Shown in pieces: positions 35,844 through 44,647 of a stretch of DNA of 64,000 nt. Positions within the stretch are counted from its first letter, which is position 1. Every line of letters starts with the position of its first letter. The stretch lies in the NCBI RefSeq assembly GCF_002855515.1, contig NZ_PKRP01000007.1:62001-126000 (forward strand). Direction: 5' to 3'. Made by a program: the position numbers and the translations under genes. The notes beneath the pieces were generated by a model that saw only the letters and a program-made list of their open reading frames with translations, did not search any database and had not been told where the DNA came from. The stretch comes from Rhizobium sp. TH135. GTDB taxonomy: Bacteria; Pseudomonadota; Alphaproteobacteria; Rhizobiales; Rhizobiaceae.

Positions 35844-36251
35844 GAGTACTCCTCCCTTTCCTCGATGAGACGTCCCCCGGGACGCCCCTTGCCTCCACGT
35901 CAATTCCGCCAATCCTTGTCCCAAGGCGGAATAGACAATTGTCTAGGAGTAACGAATCCGCTGGAGAACGTACATTCTCCGTTAGTCGCAGGACGGACCG
36001 ATCGCAGGATTGGGTGGCGCCGTGGCCGATTGAGACTGATCCGGAGCAGGGAAGATTAACCGTTGAGCAACCATGTTGGTTTGCGAAGTTTGGAAATGTC
36101 CGCGTCCGCCAAAGCGATATGATGACTAGGCATGTCAGCCCACCAAGTCATTCCAGCGACTTAGCGCGGCTGCGTACAGGACGTGCCATTCCGATGTTCG
36201 CGCCTATAATGAGCAAATACCCAAGCTGCGCCTCGCGGGGCCACAGGCCCT
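35844..36251. promoter_or_regulatory. Intergenic region with palindromes upstream of the symporter operon
   Basis: No gene is convincing in these 408 bases; the long forward frame overlapping them has no family features. Three symmetrical elements are visible. A nested hairpin lies at 35906-35931 (TCCG...CCTTG-TCC-CAAGG-CGGA). A perfect 14-bp palindrome TAGACAATTGTCTA lies at 35932-35945. An 18-bp near-palindrome GGAGAACGTACATTCTCC lies at 35963-35980. They lie 60-140 bp upstream of the symporter start and are candidate regulator sites. Confidence 0.5.
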
Positions 36252-36599
36252 TCAGCGAAACAGTCGCTGCAGGCGTGGCCGGATGCGCAGGAAACGACGA
36301 TAGGCGGCCTCAAAGATCGGGGTCGCCGGCGCCCAGCCGGCAAGAAGGCCGAGAGGACGCAGCAGCGGAATGGCCCGCCACATGGCGGCAAAGGCCTGAG
36401 CGCCCGAAAGCAGCGTCCCGCCTTCTTCGGCATGAAACCGCGAAAGCAGCTCGGCGCGATCGATGGGGCAGGAGCCGCTCGGATCGCAGGCATCGACAAA
36501 GTGGATTGCCCCGCGTCGATCGAGACGGCGCATCAGCGCAATCTCCCGCAGGCAGAGCGGACAACTGCTATCAAACCAAACGGTGACTTGCGGAGACAT
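36252..36599 (-). CDS. DCC-family thiol-oxidoreductase-like protein (DUF393)
   Basis: This 115-residue protein opens with WFDSSCPLCLREIALMRRLDRRGAIHFVD, the DUF393 hallmark DxxCPxC with a predicted redox cysteine pair. HAEEGGTLLSGAQAFAAMWRAIPLLRPLG follows, a typical second half. The family has a thioredoxin-like fold; the partner and function are not known. It stands alone, with about 400 non-coding bases downstream and about 250 before the divergent creatininase-family gene. Confidence 0.85.
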   Translation of the reverse strand: MSPQVTVWFDSSCPLCLREIALMRRLDRRGAIHFVDACDPSGSCPIDRAELLSRFHAEEGGTLLSGAQAFAAMWRAIPLLRPLGLLAGWAPATPIFEAAYRRFLRIRPRLQRLFR

Positions 36600-36848
36600 G
36601 GGACCACTTTACCAAAGGACGTCGTCCGATCAATTTGGGCCTCGACATGCATTCCGGCAATGCGTCCGGACGCCGCTGGCCAAAAGTGCTGGCAAATCAG
36701 TCGTGCCGCATCCGATCCTGGACCGAGCGGACTTCTCAGACACGGGCGAGCGCAATTTGGCATCGCCGCGAGCGCAATATGGTGCTTTTCGGGTCCTGCA
36801 CTTTTGTCTTATCGAACGGGAATAGACAAAAAATCGGGACGTGCGGTG

Positions 36849-37649
36849 ATGACCAGACCATTCTTCTGGAACGAGTTGACGACAACGGATTTTGCCGGCC
36901 TGTCGCCAGACAATACGATCGCCATCCTGCCGATCGCGTCCACGGAACAGCACGGCCCCCATCTGCCGATCGCAACCGATGTCGCCATCGCAAACGGCAT
37001 GCTGGCAGAACTGAAGGTCCAGCGCCCCGACGATCTCGACTTTCTCGTTCTGCCTACCCAGGAAATCGGCAAGGCCAACGAGCATGTCTATGGCCCCGGC
37101 AGCCTCTCCTTCGGCCCGGAGATCCTGATTCCCGCATGGACCGCAATCGGCACCAAGGTCGCCGAAGCCGGCATCCGCAAGCTCGTCATCGTCAATTCAC
37201 ACGGCGGCAATGTCGATGTCATGAGCATCGTCGCACGGGAACTGCGCGTCCGCCACCAGATGGTTGTCGTCTCCACCCAATGGGGCCGCTTCGGCAATCC
37301 GGACGGGATGATTTCGGAAAACGAAAGCCGTTATGGCATCCATGGCGGCGAAGTTGAGACCTCGCTGATGCTGCATTTCCGGCCCGAGCTGGTCCGGATG
37401 GACAAGGCTCAGAATTTCGTCTCGAGGGCGGAAGAGATGCGGTCGAATTCGAAGTTCCTGACGCCGCTCCCGCCGCATTCCCTCGCCTGGATCGCCCACG
37501 ACCTCAACCCACATGGCGTGGTCGGCGATGCGTCGAAGGGCACCGCGGAAAAGGGTGCTGAGATCTGCCGGCATCAGGTCGCCGGCTTCATCGAGCTGCT
37601 GCGTGACGTTGCGGCCTACCCGCTGTCGAACCTCTACACACCCGGCTGA
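36849..37649 (+). CDS. Creatininase-family amidohydrolase
   Basis: This 266-residue protein begins MTRPFFWNELTTTDF. It carries the family metal site ILPIASTEQHGPHLPIATDVAIA (Glu, His and Asp ligands), the second-shell VNSHGGNVDVM and a GIHGGEVETSLML Glu ligand. Creatininase relatives hydrolyse cyclic amides such as creatinine or act in cofactor pathways. ATG 36849 follows GGGACGTGCGGTG, a weak site, and the longer frame enters the opposite DUF393 gene. It is convergent with the LysR gene seven bases away. With the amidohydrolase and oxidase downstream it suggests breakdown of a nitrogen heterocycle. Confidence 0.85.
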   Translation: MTRPFFWNELTTTDFAGLSPDNTIAILPIASTEQHGPHLPIATDVAIANGMLAELKVQRPDDLDFLVLPTQEIGKANEHVYGPGSLSFGPEILIPAWTAIGTKVAEAGIRKLVIVNSHGGNVDVMSIVARELRVRHQMVVVSTQWGRFGNPDGMISENESRYGIHGGEVETSLMLHFRPELVRMDKAQNFVSRAEEMRSNSKFLTPLPPHSLAWIAHDLNPHGVVGDASKGTAEKGAEICRHQVAGFIELLRDVAAYPLSNLYTPG

Positions 37650-37656
37650 CAGCGGC

Positions 37657-38610
37657 TCACGCCTGGCCGCGTATGGTCTCGGGGATGTGCCCACGCGCCT
37701 TCAGATCCTGAACCAGCAGCAACATCTCCTGCATCAGGTATTCGACGAAGAGGCTCGTCGCTGAATCGAGCGGCGCCCGCGCCCGGGCAAACAGCTTCAT
37801 CGGCTGATGACGGACATGCGCCTCGGTCAGGGGCCGGAAGATCAGCTCGCCGCGCCGACATTCGGCAACAGCATCCAGCGGATTGAGCATGGTGAGCCCC
37901 GTGCCGGCCTTGACCAGCTGTTTCATCAGCTCGGAAGAATTGGTCTCGACGACAGGCTCGACCAACAGGGGCAGAGGCGCAAGCGCGAGATCGATGATGT
38001 TGCGCAGACTGGTGCCCGATTGCGCCAGGATCAGCGGCTCCTGCACCACCTCGACCAGATCGACCGGCCCCGCCTCACCGGCCAGCCGATGCCCCGGCGG
38101 CAACACCACGCCAACGGGTACGTCGAAATTTGCGAGCGTTCGGATGCCGGGTGTCGCCGGGATGTTGAATCCGAGGCCGAGATCCACCTCACCCGTGAGC
38201 ACAGGGTTGATGGTGGTGGACCCGCCATCGTTGCGCAGTTTGATCTGCACGCGGGGATGCGCGGCAACGAAACCTGCAAGGATTTCCGGCAGCGGGCCTG
38301 AGGCGAGACCGACCGTGGTGACCAGCGACACTTTGCCGGCCTGCGGGGTCTTCAGGCCACGGATCCGGCCTTCCAGGCGCTCGTAATTCTTCAGAACATC
38401 GCGGATGTGCTCAACACAGAGCTCACCAGCCGCTGTCAATCGAAGCCCTTTCGGCAGCCGCTCGAAAATCGGCGCGCCGAGCTCCTCCTCCAGCGCGAGG
38501 ATCTGGCGGTTCACTGCGGAAGATGCAACATTCAGCCGGGCCGCGGCTTTTCGGATCGACCCGCAGCGAACGATTTCGTTGATATAGACGAGCTTTCGGG
38601 AATGCAGCAC
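37657..38610 (-). CDS. LysR-family regulator
   Basis: This 317-residue protein has a winged-helix N-terminus (LVYINEIVRCGSIRKAAARLNVASSAVNRQILALEEELGAPIFERLPKGLRLTAAGE) and a periplasmic-binding-protein-like effector domain (VSLVTTVGLASGPLPEILAGFVAAHPRVQIKL, VDLGLGFNI). GTG 38610 is chosen with GGAGG just upstream; the TTG further out lacks a ribosome site. It is divergent from the ABC transporter operon, the usual arrangement for a LysR activator of adjacent catabolic genes. The effector is presumably the transported compound. Confidence 0.9.
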   Translation of the reverse strand: MLHSRKLVYINEIVRCGSIRKAAARLNVASSAVNRQILALEEELGAPIFERLPKGLRLTAAGELCVEHIRDVLKNYERLEGRIRGLKTPQAGKVSLVTTVGLASGPLPEILAGFVAAHPRVQIKLRNDGGSTTINPVLTGEVDLGLGFNIPATPGIRTLANFDVPVGVVLPPGHRLAGEAGPVDLVEVVQEPLILAQSGTSLRNIIDLALAPLPLLVEPVVETNSSELMKQLVKAGTGLTMLNPLDAVAECRRGELIFRPLTEAHVRHQPMKLFARARAPLDSATSLFVEYLMQEMLLLVQDLKARGHIPETIRGQA

Positions 38611-38789
38611 GAGGCCTCCGCTGCGCAAAAATTAGTCATGCCGCATCACTATGCATCAATCCTGAGAGCAGTGCAAAAAAAGCATCGATGCGGACGAATT
38701 TTGATGCTTTTCAAGACGCATGCCAGCCGATCAAATGCTGGAAAGGGGAGCCCGAAAACGGGCCCTTGGAACGAACAGGGGAACGATCA
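38611..38789. promoter_or_regulatory. LysR/ABC divergent promoter with repeated GCATC half-sites
   Basis: GCATCAA at 38653-38659 is inverted as TTGATGC at 38701-38707, and a perfect palindrome GCATCGATGC lies between them at 38682-38691. Further GCATC/GCATG copies flank these. Such clustered half-sites suit tetrameric LysR binding. The ribosome site AGGGGA for the binding-protein gene closes the region. Confidence 0.55.
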
Positions 38790-39806
38790 ATGCGCGACAC
38801 GCTCACCAAGACCAGCCTCTTTGCCCTGATGGGCCTTGCAGCTTCGCTGGCTTCCACCTCCGCTGCCCTCGCCCTCGATGAGGTCAGCTACGGCACGAAC
38901 TGGCTGGCCCAGGCCGAACATGGCGGCTTCTACCAGGCCGTGGCCGACGGCACCTATGAGAAATATGGCCTCAAGGTCACGGTGATCCAGGGCGGCCCGC
39001 AGGCCGCCAACCGTGCGCTGCTGATCGCCGGCAAGGTCGATTTCTACATGGGCAGCCCGCTCGGCGAAATGGACGCCGTCAAGGAAGGCATCCCGCTGAT
39101 CGACGTTGCCGCCATCTTCCAGAAGGACCCGCAGGTCCTGCTCGCCCATCCCGACCAAGGCATCGAGACCTTCGCCGACCTCGCCAAGCTCGACAGCATC
39201 TTCATGGGCAAGGACGGCTACGTCACCTATTACGAGTGGATGAAGAAGAACTTCGAGGGCTTCACCGACGAGAAGTACAAGCCCTACACCTTCAACCCGG
39301 CTCCCTTCATCGCCGATCCGAAGTCAGCCCAGCAGGGCTACCTGACCTCGGAACCCTATGAGATCGAGAAGCAGGCCGGCTGGGCACCGAAAGTCTTCCT
39401 TCTCGCCGACAACGGCTACAATCCCTATTCGACGATGATCACGACCACGACGACCATGGTCGAGAGCAAGCCTGATGTCGTGCAGCGCTTCGTCGATGCT
39501 TCGATCGAGGGCTGGTACAACTACCTCTACGGCGACAACAAGGCCGCCAACGACCTCATCAAGAAGGACAATCCGGAAATGACGGATGGCCAGATCGAAT
39601 ACTCGATCGCCAAGATGAAGGAATACGGCATCGTCGAATCCGCCGAAGCGATGGACAAGGGCATCGGCTGCATGACCGACGAAAAGTACAAGGCCTTCTT
39701 CGACGCCATGGTCCAGATCAGCGTCCAGCCGGCCGACCTCGATTACAAGAAGGCCTACACCACCCAGTTCGTCTGCAAGGGCGTCGGCATGGCGCTGAAG
39801 AAGTAA
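38790..39806 (+). CDS. NMT1/THI5-like ABC transporter periplasmic binding protein
   Basis: This 338-residue protein has a signal peptide (MRDTLTKTSLFALMGLAASLASTSAALA). Its NMT1-like domain begins DEVSYGTNWLAQAEHGGFYQAVADGTYEKYGLKVTVIQGGPQAANRALLIAGKVDFYMGSPLGEM. This group binds aromatic or pyrimidine-like nitrogen compounds, taurine or sulfonates. AGGGGA lies eight bases before ATG 38790. The gene is followed by a repeat-rich gap and then the ATPase and permease. Confidence 0.9.
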   Translation: MRDTLTKTSLFALMGLAASLASTSAALALDEVSYGTNWLAQAEHGGFYQAVADGTYEKYGLKVTVIQGGPQAANRALLIAGKVDFYMGSPLGEMDAVKEGIPLIDVAAIFQKDPQVLLAHPDQGIETFADLAKLDSIFMGKDGYVTYYEWMKKNFEGFTDEKYKPYTFNPAPFIADPKSAQQGYLTSEPYEIEKQAGWAPKVFLLADNGYNPYSTMITTTTTMVESKPDVVQRFVDASIEGWYNYLYGDNKAANDLIKKDNPEMTDGQIEYSIAKMKEYGIVESAEAMDKGIGCMTDEKYKAFFDAMVQISVQPADLDYKKAYTTQFVCKGVGMALKK

Positions 39807-40020
39807 TCTCCACCTCCCCCCTTTGAGGGGCGAGGTCGCAGCGAAGCTGCGGTGGGGGTGATCGGCCGTCTTCCGCTGGAATCACCCCACCCCGGCACTG
39901 CGTGCCGACCCTTCCACTCACGGGGAGGGAAGACGCCCACCACGATCCGATCTCCCCCTTGAGGGGGAGATGTCCGCAGGACAGAGGTGGGTACCCCTCC
40001 TCGCAACGCCACCCCTGCCG
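39807..40020. repeat. Rhizobial-type GC-rich intergenic repeat element(s)
   Basis: The gap between the binding-protein and ATPase genes is built of palindromic blocks. CCTCCCCCCTTTGAGGGG...GCGGTGGGGGTGAT opens it. A mid-block ATCACCCCACCCC...CGGGGAGGG follows. The perfect hairpin TCTCCCCCTTGAGGGGGAGA (39951-39970) comes next, then TGTCCGCAGGACAGAGGTGGG. Such mosaic elements (RIME-like) are common between genes in Rhizobium and Agrobacterium. Assignment to a named family is from memory. Confidence 0.7.
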
Positions 40021-40058
40021 CAACACCAGAATGCAACGCGGATGTATCGCGAGACAGA

Positions 40059-40889
40059 ATGACCAGTTCGCCAGCCACAGAAGACCCCATCATCCCGCCC
40101 CCTCCCGAACAGCGCCGGGCGCTTGTGGTAATGAAGGACGTATCCAAGGTCTTCTCCAGCGGCACGGTGGCGCTGACCGGCATGTCGCTCACCGTCAACG
40201 GCGGCGAGTTCGTTTCCCTCCTCGGCCCCTCCGGCTGCGGCAAGTCGACGGCGCTGCGCATCATCGCCGGCTTGGGCGACACCACCACCGGCACCATCGA
40301 CTGGCCCAGCTCGCGGATTAATTCCAAGGGCCTGCCCGAAGGCGACATCTCCTTCGTCTTCCAGGAGCCGACGCTGATGCCCTGGGCGACCGTCTTCGGC
40401 AATGTCTACCTGCCTTTGAAACTGCGCGGCATCTCCAAGTCGGCCGCCAGGGCCGATATCGTCGCCGCCCTCGACCGCGTCGGTCTCAAGGATTTCACCG
40501 ACGCATATCCCCGCGAACTCTCTGGCGGCATGAAGATGCGCGTCTCGATCGCACGCGCGCTGGTCACCAAGCCGAAGCTGCTGTTGATGGACGAACCCTT
40601 CGCGGCGCTGGACGAAATCACCCGGCAGAAGCTGAACGACGATGTACTGGCCCTTTGGAAGGAGACCGGCATCACGGTCATCTTCGTCACCCATTCCGTC
40701 TTCGAAAGCGCCTACCTCTCAAGCCGGATCGTCGTGATGAAGGCGCGCCCCGGCCGGGTGCATGCCGATTTCCCGCTACAGACCAGCCTCGACCGCGACG
40801 CCCTATACCGCACGTCCGAGGAGTATCGGCAGGCCTGTGAAACCGTCTCCAAGACACTGATCGAAGCCATGGGCGGGGAGCATCACTGA
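40059..40889 (+). CDS. ABC transporter ATPase (NitT/TauT/SsuB type)
   Basis: This 276-residue ATPase has Walker A LGPSGCGKSTAL, the Q-loop VFQEPTLMPWATVFGNV, signature LSGGMKMRVSIARAL, Walker B LLLMDEPFAALDE and switch histidine FVTHSVFESAYL. An N-terminal proline-rich extension precedes the domain. ATG 40059 is preferred; the frame reaches back into the repeat element but that part is not protein-like. It overlaps the permease start at TGATG. Confidence 0.9.
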   Translation: MTSSPATEDPIIPPPPEQRRALVVMKDVSKVFSSGTVALTGMSLTVNGGEFVSLLGPSGCGKSTALRIIAGLGDTTTGTIDWPSSRINSKGLPEGDISFVFQEPTLMPWATVFGNVYLPLKLRGISKSAARADIVAALDRVGLKDFTDAYPRELSGGMKMRVSIARALVTKPKLLLMDEPFAALDEITRQKLNDDVLALWKETGITVIFVTHSVFESAYLSSRIVVMKARPGRVHADFPLQTSLDRDALYRTSEEYRQACETVSKTLIEAMGGEHH

Positions 40890-41683
40890 TGACCGGACCG
40901 TCCGAAACGCTTGCAAAAATCCTCGTTCCTATCCTCGTCGTCTGTCTATTGATCATTGTCTGGCAGGTCGGCGTCTGGGTTTCCGGTGTCCCGCAATACA
41001 TCCTGCCCGGCCCGATCGCGGTCGCCGGCGCCCTGTTCAAGGACTGGGGCACGCTATCGCCTGCCCTCTGGGTCACCACCAAGATCACGCTGATGTCGCT
41101 GGGCTTGGCGCTTCTCGGCGGCGTCGGGATCGCCGTTGCTCTCGTCCAGTCCAAATGGATCGAGATCGCCTTCTACCCGATCACCGTCATCCTGCAGGTC
41201 ACCCCGATCGTCGCCATTGCGCCACTGATCCTGATCTATTCGCCCTCGACGCAAGTTGCGCTCCTGATCTGCGCCTTCCTCGTCGCCTTCTTTCCGATCC
41301 TGTCCAACATGGTCCAGGGCCTGAAGAGCGTCGATCATAATCTGCTGAACCTCTTCGACCTCTACGGCGCCTCGCGCTGGCAGACCCTGCTCTATCTCAA
41401 ACTGCCGGCCTCGCTTCCGTATTTCATGACCGGTCTTCGGATCGGTGGCGGCCTCGCGCTGATTGCAGCCGTCGTTGCCGAATTTGCCGCTGGGTCCGCC
41501 GGCGCCGGATCGGGCCTTGCCTTCCGCCTGCTTGAGGCCCAGTTCCGTCTGAACATTCCGCGCCTCTTCGCTGCCCTCTTCCTGCTCTCTTGCCTCGGTG
41601 TGGTGATCTTCGCGATCACCTCCTTCATCTCCTGGCTGGCCCTGCATCGCTGGCATGAGAGCAGCCTGAAACGAGAAAATTGA
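40889..41683 (+). CDS. ABC transporter permease (NitT/TauT type)
   Basis: This 264-residue protein has about six membrane spans and the BPD_transp_1 coupling motif FDLYGASRWQTLLYLKLPASLPYFMTGLRIGGGLALIAAVVAEF (EAA loop). Its ATG overlaps the ATPase stop and its stop overlaps the amidohydrolase start. It completes a three-component importer whose substrate is likely consumed by the enzymes downstream. Confidence 0.9.
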   Translation: MTGPSETLAKILVPILVVCLLIIVWQVGVWVSGVPQYILPGPIAVAGALFKDWGTLSPALWVTTKITLMSLGLALLGGVGIAVALVQSKWIEIAFYPITVILQVTPIVAIAPLILIYSPSTQVALLICAFLVAFFPILSNMVQGLKSVDHNLLNLFDLYGASRWQTLLYLKLPASLPYFMTGLRIGGGLALIAAVVAEFAAGSAGAGSGLAFRLLEAQFRLNIPRLFAALFLLSCLGVVIFAITSFISWLALHRWHESSLKREN

Positions 41684-42996
41684 TGTCGAACCCGATTGCC
41701 AACCTCCCCGCTGCCAAGCGCTTTGTCATCGCCAATGCGACGCTCCCCGAGATCTGCGTCGATGGTATCGAGGCCCCCGCCTGCGAGGGCCTGATCAGCG
41801 CCGACATCGTCGTCGCCGATGGCAAGGTCGAGGCAATTCTGAAGCCTGGCACCGCCCCATCAGGTCTCCCCTCGACGGATCTTCGCAACGGCATGGTCTG
41901 GCCGACCTTCGTCGACATGCATACCCATCTCGACAAGGGCCATATCTGGGACCGCCGCCCAAACCCCTCAGGCGATTTCATGGGCGCGCTCGAAGCCGTG
42001 AAAACCGATCGCGAGGCCCGCTGGTCGGCTGAAGATGTCCAAGCCCGCATGGAATTCTCGCTGAAGACGGCCTATGCCCATGGCACCAGCCTTATCCGCA
42101 CCCATCTCGACAGCCTGGCGCCCCAGCACCGCATCTCGTTCGAGGTCTTTGCCGAAGTCCGTGACGCCTGGGCGGGCAAGGTCGACCTGCAGGCCGCCGC
42201 CCTCTTCCCCTTCGACCAGATCACTGAACTGACCTTCTTCAAGGATCTGGTCGAGGTCATCGTCGCCCACAAAGGCCTGCTCGGCGGCGTCACCTATCTG
42301 ATGCCGGAGCTCGATGAGAAGCTCGACATCCTCTTCCGCACGGCGAGCGAGAACGGCCTCGACATCGACCTGCATGTCGACGAGACGCAGGACAAGGAAA
42401 CCCTGACGCTCAAGACCATTGCAGAAGCCAAGATCCGCAATGGATACGAGGGCTCTGTCACCGTCGGCCATTGCTGCTCGCTCGCCCGTCAGGACGATGA
42501 TCTTGCAAAACGCACCATCGATCTGGTGGCCGAGGCAGGCCTCTCGGTCGTCTCGCTGCCGATGTGCAACATGTATCTGCAGGACCGTCATCCGGGCCGC
42601 ACGCCCCGCCAGCGCGGCGTCACTCTCTTCCACGAACTGTCAGCCGCCGGCGTCGCCACCGCCGTCTCTTCCGACAACACGCGCGATCCCTTCTATGCCT
42701 ATGGCGATCTCGATCCCGTCGAGGTCTTCCGCGAAGCCGTGCGTATCATCCATCTCGACCATCCGCTGGACACCGCCGCCCGCGTCGTCACCCGCACGCC
42801 CGCCGACATCCTGAAGCGCCCCGACCATGGCCGCGTCGCCGTGGGTGGCAAGGCGGATCTCGTCCTCTTCAGCGCCCGCCGCTGGAGCGAATTCCTTTCC
42901 CGTCCGCAGGCCGACCGCATCGTGATGCGGAATGGCATGGGCATCGACCGCAGCCTGCCGGATTACCGCGAACTTGACCCGTTGCTTGGAGTTTAG
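41683..42996 (+). CDS. Cytosine-deaminase-like amidohydrolase
   Basis: This 437-residue enzyme of the amidohydrolase superfamily has metal ligands in VDMHTHLDKGHIW. Substrate/metal residues lie in SLIRTHLDSLAPQH, IDLHVDET and SVTVGHCCSLA. The catalytic aspartate is in VSSDNTRDPFYAYGDLDPVEVFR, and the late LKRPDHGRVAVGGKADLVLF is typical of CodA-like deaminases. Cytosine, isoguanine, creatinine or triazine-type rings are family substrates. It is translationally coupled to the permease, so it most likely acts on the imported compound. Confidence 0.88.
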   Translation: MSNPIANLPAAKRFVIANATLPEICVDGIEAPACEGLISADIVVADGKVEAILKPGTAPSGLPSTDLRNGMVWPTFVDMHTHLDKGHIWDRRPNPSGDFMGALEAVKTDREARWSAEDVQARMEFSLKTAYAHGTSLIRTHLDSLAPQHRISFEVFAEVRDAWAGKVDLQAAALFPFDQITELTFFKDLVEVIVAHKGLLGGVTYLMPELDEKLDILFRTASENGLDIDLHVDETQDKETLTLKTIAEAKIRNGYEGSVTVGHCCSLARQDDDLAKRTIDLVAEAGLSVVSLPMCNMYLQDRHPGRTPRQRGVTLFHELSAAGVATAVSSDNTRDPFYAYGDLDPVEVFREAVRIIHLDHPLDTAARVVTRTPADILKRPDHGRVAVGGKADLVLFSARRWSEFLSRPQADRIVMRNGMGIDRSLPDYRELDPLLGV

Positions 42997-42998
42997 AC

Positions 42999-44408
42999 AT
43001 GGCCGACTACGCCAAAATCATCGAAGAGCTGGAAGGCATCGCCGTCGAGGACAATCCGGCTCTGGTCAAACAGAAGAGCCGCGATTTCTACTGGTATTCG
43101 CCGATCCTGAAGGAGGAACTCGACAATGTCGTCGGTGACCTCGTCGTTTCCCCGACGACGGAAGAAGAGGTCATCCGAACGCTGAAAGTGGCCTATGCGC
43201 ATGGCGTGCCGGTCACCCCGCGTGGCGGCGGCACGGGCAATTACGGCCAGGCCATGCCGCTCTCGGGCGGCATCGTGTTGAACCTCATCAACATGAACAA
43301 GGTGAAGGAGATCCTGCCCGGTCGCGTCATCTGCGAGCCGGGCATCATCATCTCCGAGCTTGACCGCCAGACCAAGGAACATTCCGGCCAGGAACTGCGC
43401 TTCCACCCCTCGACCAAGCAGACAGCCTCAATCGCAGGTTTCATCGCCGGCGGCTCCGGCGGCGTCGGCTCGATCACCTGGGGCGGCCTGCGCGACCTCG
43501 GCAACATCTTGCGCCTGCGCGTCGTCACCATGGAAGCCGAGCCCCGCGTGCTCGAACTTTCCGCCTGGGACCTGCAGAAGGTTTCCCATGCCTATGGCAC
43601 CAACGGCATCATCACCGAAGTCGAGATGCCGCTGGCACCGGCTTACGACTGGGTCGATGTCATCGTCGGCTATGACGAGTTCATGGACGCGGTGAAATTC
43701 GCCGATGCGCTCTCCCACAAAAACGGCATCCTCCTGAAGGAAGTCGCCCCGATCGCAGCCCCCATTCCATTCGACTATTTCACCCGCCACAAGCCCTGGC
43801 TAAAGGAAGGCCAGTCGGTCGTCGTGCTGATGGTGGCGCCGCATTCGATGGAACCCTTCCTGGCGCTCGCCGAGCGGATGAAAGGCGATGTGCGCTTCCG
43901 CTCCGACACGGTCGAAAGCATGAAGGGCATCCCGCATGCCTATGAGCTGACCTGGAACCACACGACGCTGCGCGCCCTGAAGCTCGACACCAACATCACC
44001 TATCTCCAGGTCCAGTATCCCGGCCCCGATCATGTCGAGAAGGTCCGCGTCATGACCGAGCTCTTCCCCGACGAGGTCATCGGCCATCTCGAATTCATCA
44101 AGTTCGACGGCCAGATCCAGTGCGCCGGCCTGCCACTGGTGCGCTACACCACCAAGGAGCGGCTGGAAGAGATCATCCGCATCCACGAGGAAAATGGCTG
44201 CCCGATCTTCAACCCGCACCGCTACACGCTGGAAGAAGGCGGCATGAAGCAGACCGACCAGGTGCAGCTTGCCTTCAAGAAGGAAACCGATCCGAAGGGC
44301 CTGCTCAATCCCGGCAAGATGATCGCTTGGGAAAACCCGGACTTCGATTTCTCCGCCGGCAAGAACTACCTTTTCCCCGGCCTGGAGGTGTTTTCCGAAG
44401 CCTCATAA
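42999..44408 (+). CDS. FAD-linked oxidase (PCMH/VAO type) of the amidohydrolase cluster
   Basis: This 469-residue flavoprotein has an FAD pyrophosphate loop VTPRGGGTGNYGQAMPLSGGIVLNL. STKQTASIAGFIAGGSGGVGSITWGGLRDLGNILRLRVVTME follows, with the later HAYGTNGIITEVEMPL. A C-terminal LLNPGKMIAWENPDF end is typical of FAD-linked oxidases. It lacks the HVGDGNVH metal motif seen in the oxidase at 15927-17390, so it acts on a different kind of substrate. GGAG precedes ATG 42999, two bases after the amidohydrolase stop. The substrate is unknown. Confidence 0.85.
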   Translation: MADYAKIIEELEGIAVEDNPALVKQKSRDFYWYSPILKEELDNVVGDLVVSPTTEEEVIRTLKVAYAHGVPVTPRGGGTGNYGQAMPLSGGIVLNLINMNKVKEILPGRVICEPGIIISELDRQTKEHSGQELRFHPSTKQTASIAGFIAGGSGGVGSITWGGLRDLGNILRLRVVTMEAEPRVLELSAWDLQKVSHAYGTNGIITEVEMPLAPAYDWVDVIVGYDEFMDAVKFADALSHKNGILLKEVAPIAAPIPFDYFTRHKPWLKEGQSVVVLMVAPHSMEPFLALAERMKGDVRFRSDTVESMKGIPHAYELTWNHTTLRALKLDTNITYLQVQYPGPDHVEKVRVMTELFPDEVIGHLEFIKFDGQIQCAGLPLVRYTTKERLEEIIRIHEENGCPIFNPHRYTLEEGGMKQTDQVQLAFKKETDPKGLLNPGKMIAWENPDFDFSAGKNYLFPGLEVFSEAS

Positions 44409-44422
44409 GGCCCATCAGATGC

Positions 44423-44451
44423 GTTGCGGCTCCCCGTTCCGGAGCCGCAAC
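44423..44451 (+). terminator. Strong hairpin after the FAD oxidase
   Basis: GTTGCGGCTCC, loop CCGTTCC, GGAGCCGCAAC form a perfect 11-bp stem 15 bases after the stop. There is no T-run, so it may be a rho-assisted terminator or an RNA 3'-end stabiliser. Confidence 0.6.
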
Positions 44452-44525
44452 GAAGAACCGCCGGAACGAACTTATTCCGAAGGTACTCCCGGCCGGATCA
44501 CTCCGGTCCATGCTCTCCACGACAT

Positions 44526-44571
44526 GGCATCCCCCCATCCCTCGGCATCAGGCGGCGAAGGATGGGGATGC
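44526..44571. repeat. Long imperfect inverted repeat
   Basis: GGCATCCCCCCATCC at 44526-44540 pairs with GGATGGGGATGC at 44560-44571 across a 19-base loop. It lies in the 239-base gap before the NAD(P)H reductase gene and looks like another intergenic palindromic element. No gene is visible in the gap. Confidence 0.5.
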
Positions 44572-44647
44572 TGGGACAAACGGCGCGGAAGTTTTCAACT
44601 GGACCCCGACTGCGAAAGCGGTGGGCAACGACTTGGAGCTTTTTGAC

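Noticed and set aside
33615..36059. An 814-residue forward open frame opposite the symporter genes
   Set aside because: It is antisense to clear symporter genes with low-complexity charged composition and no recognisable domain.
35939..36586. A 215-residue forward frame upstream of and across the DUF393 gene
   Set aside because: It overlaps a recognisable gene on the opposite strand and shows no family features.
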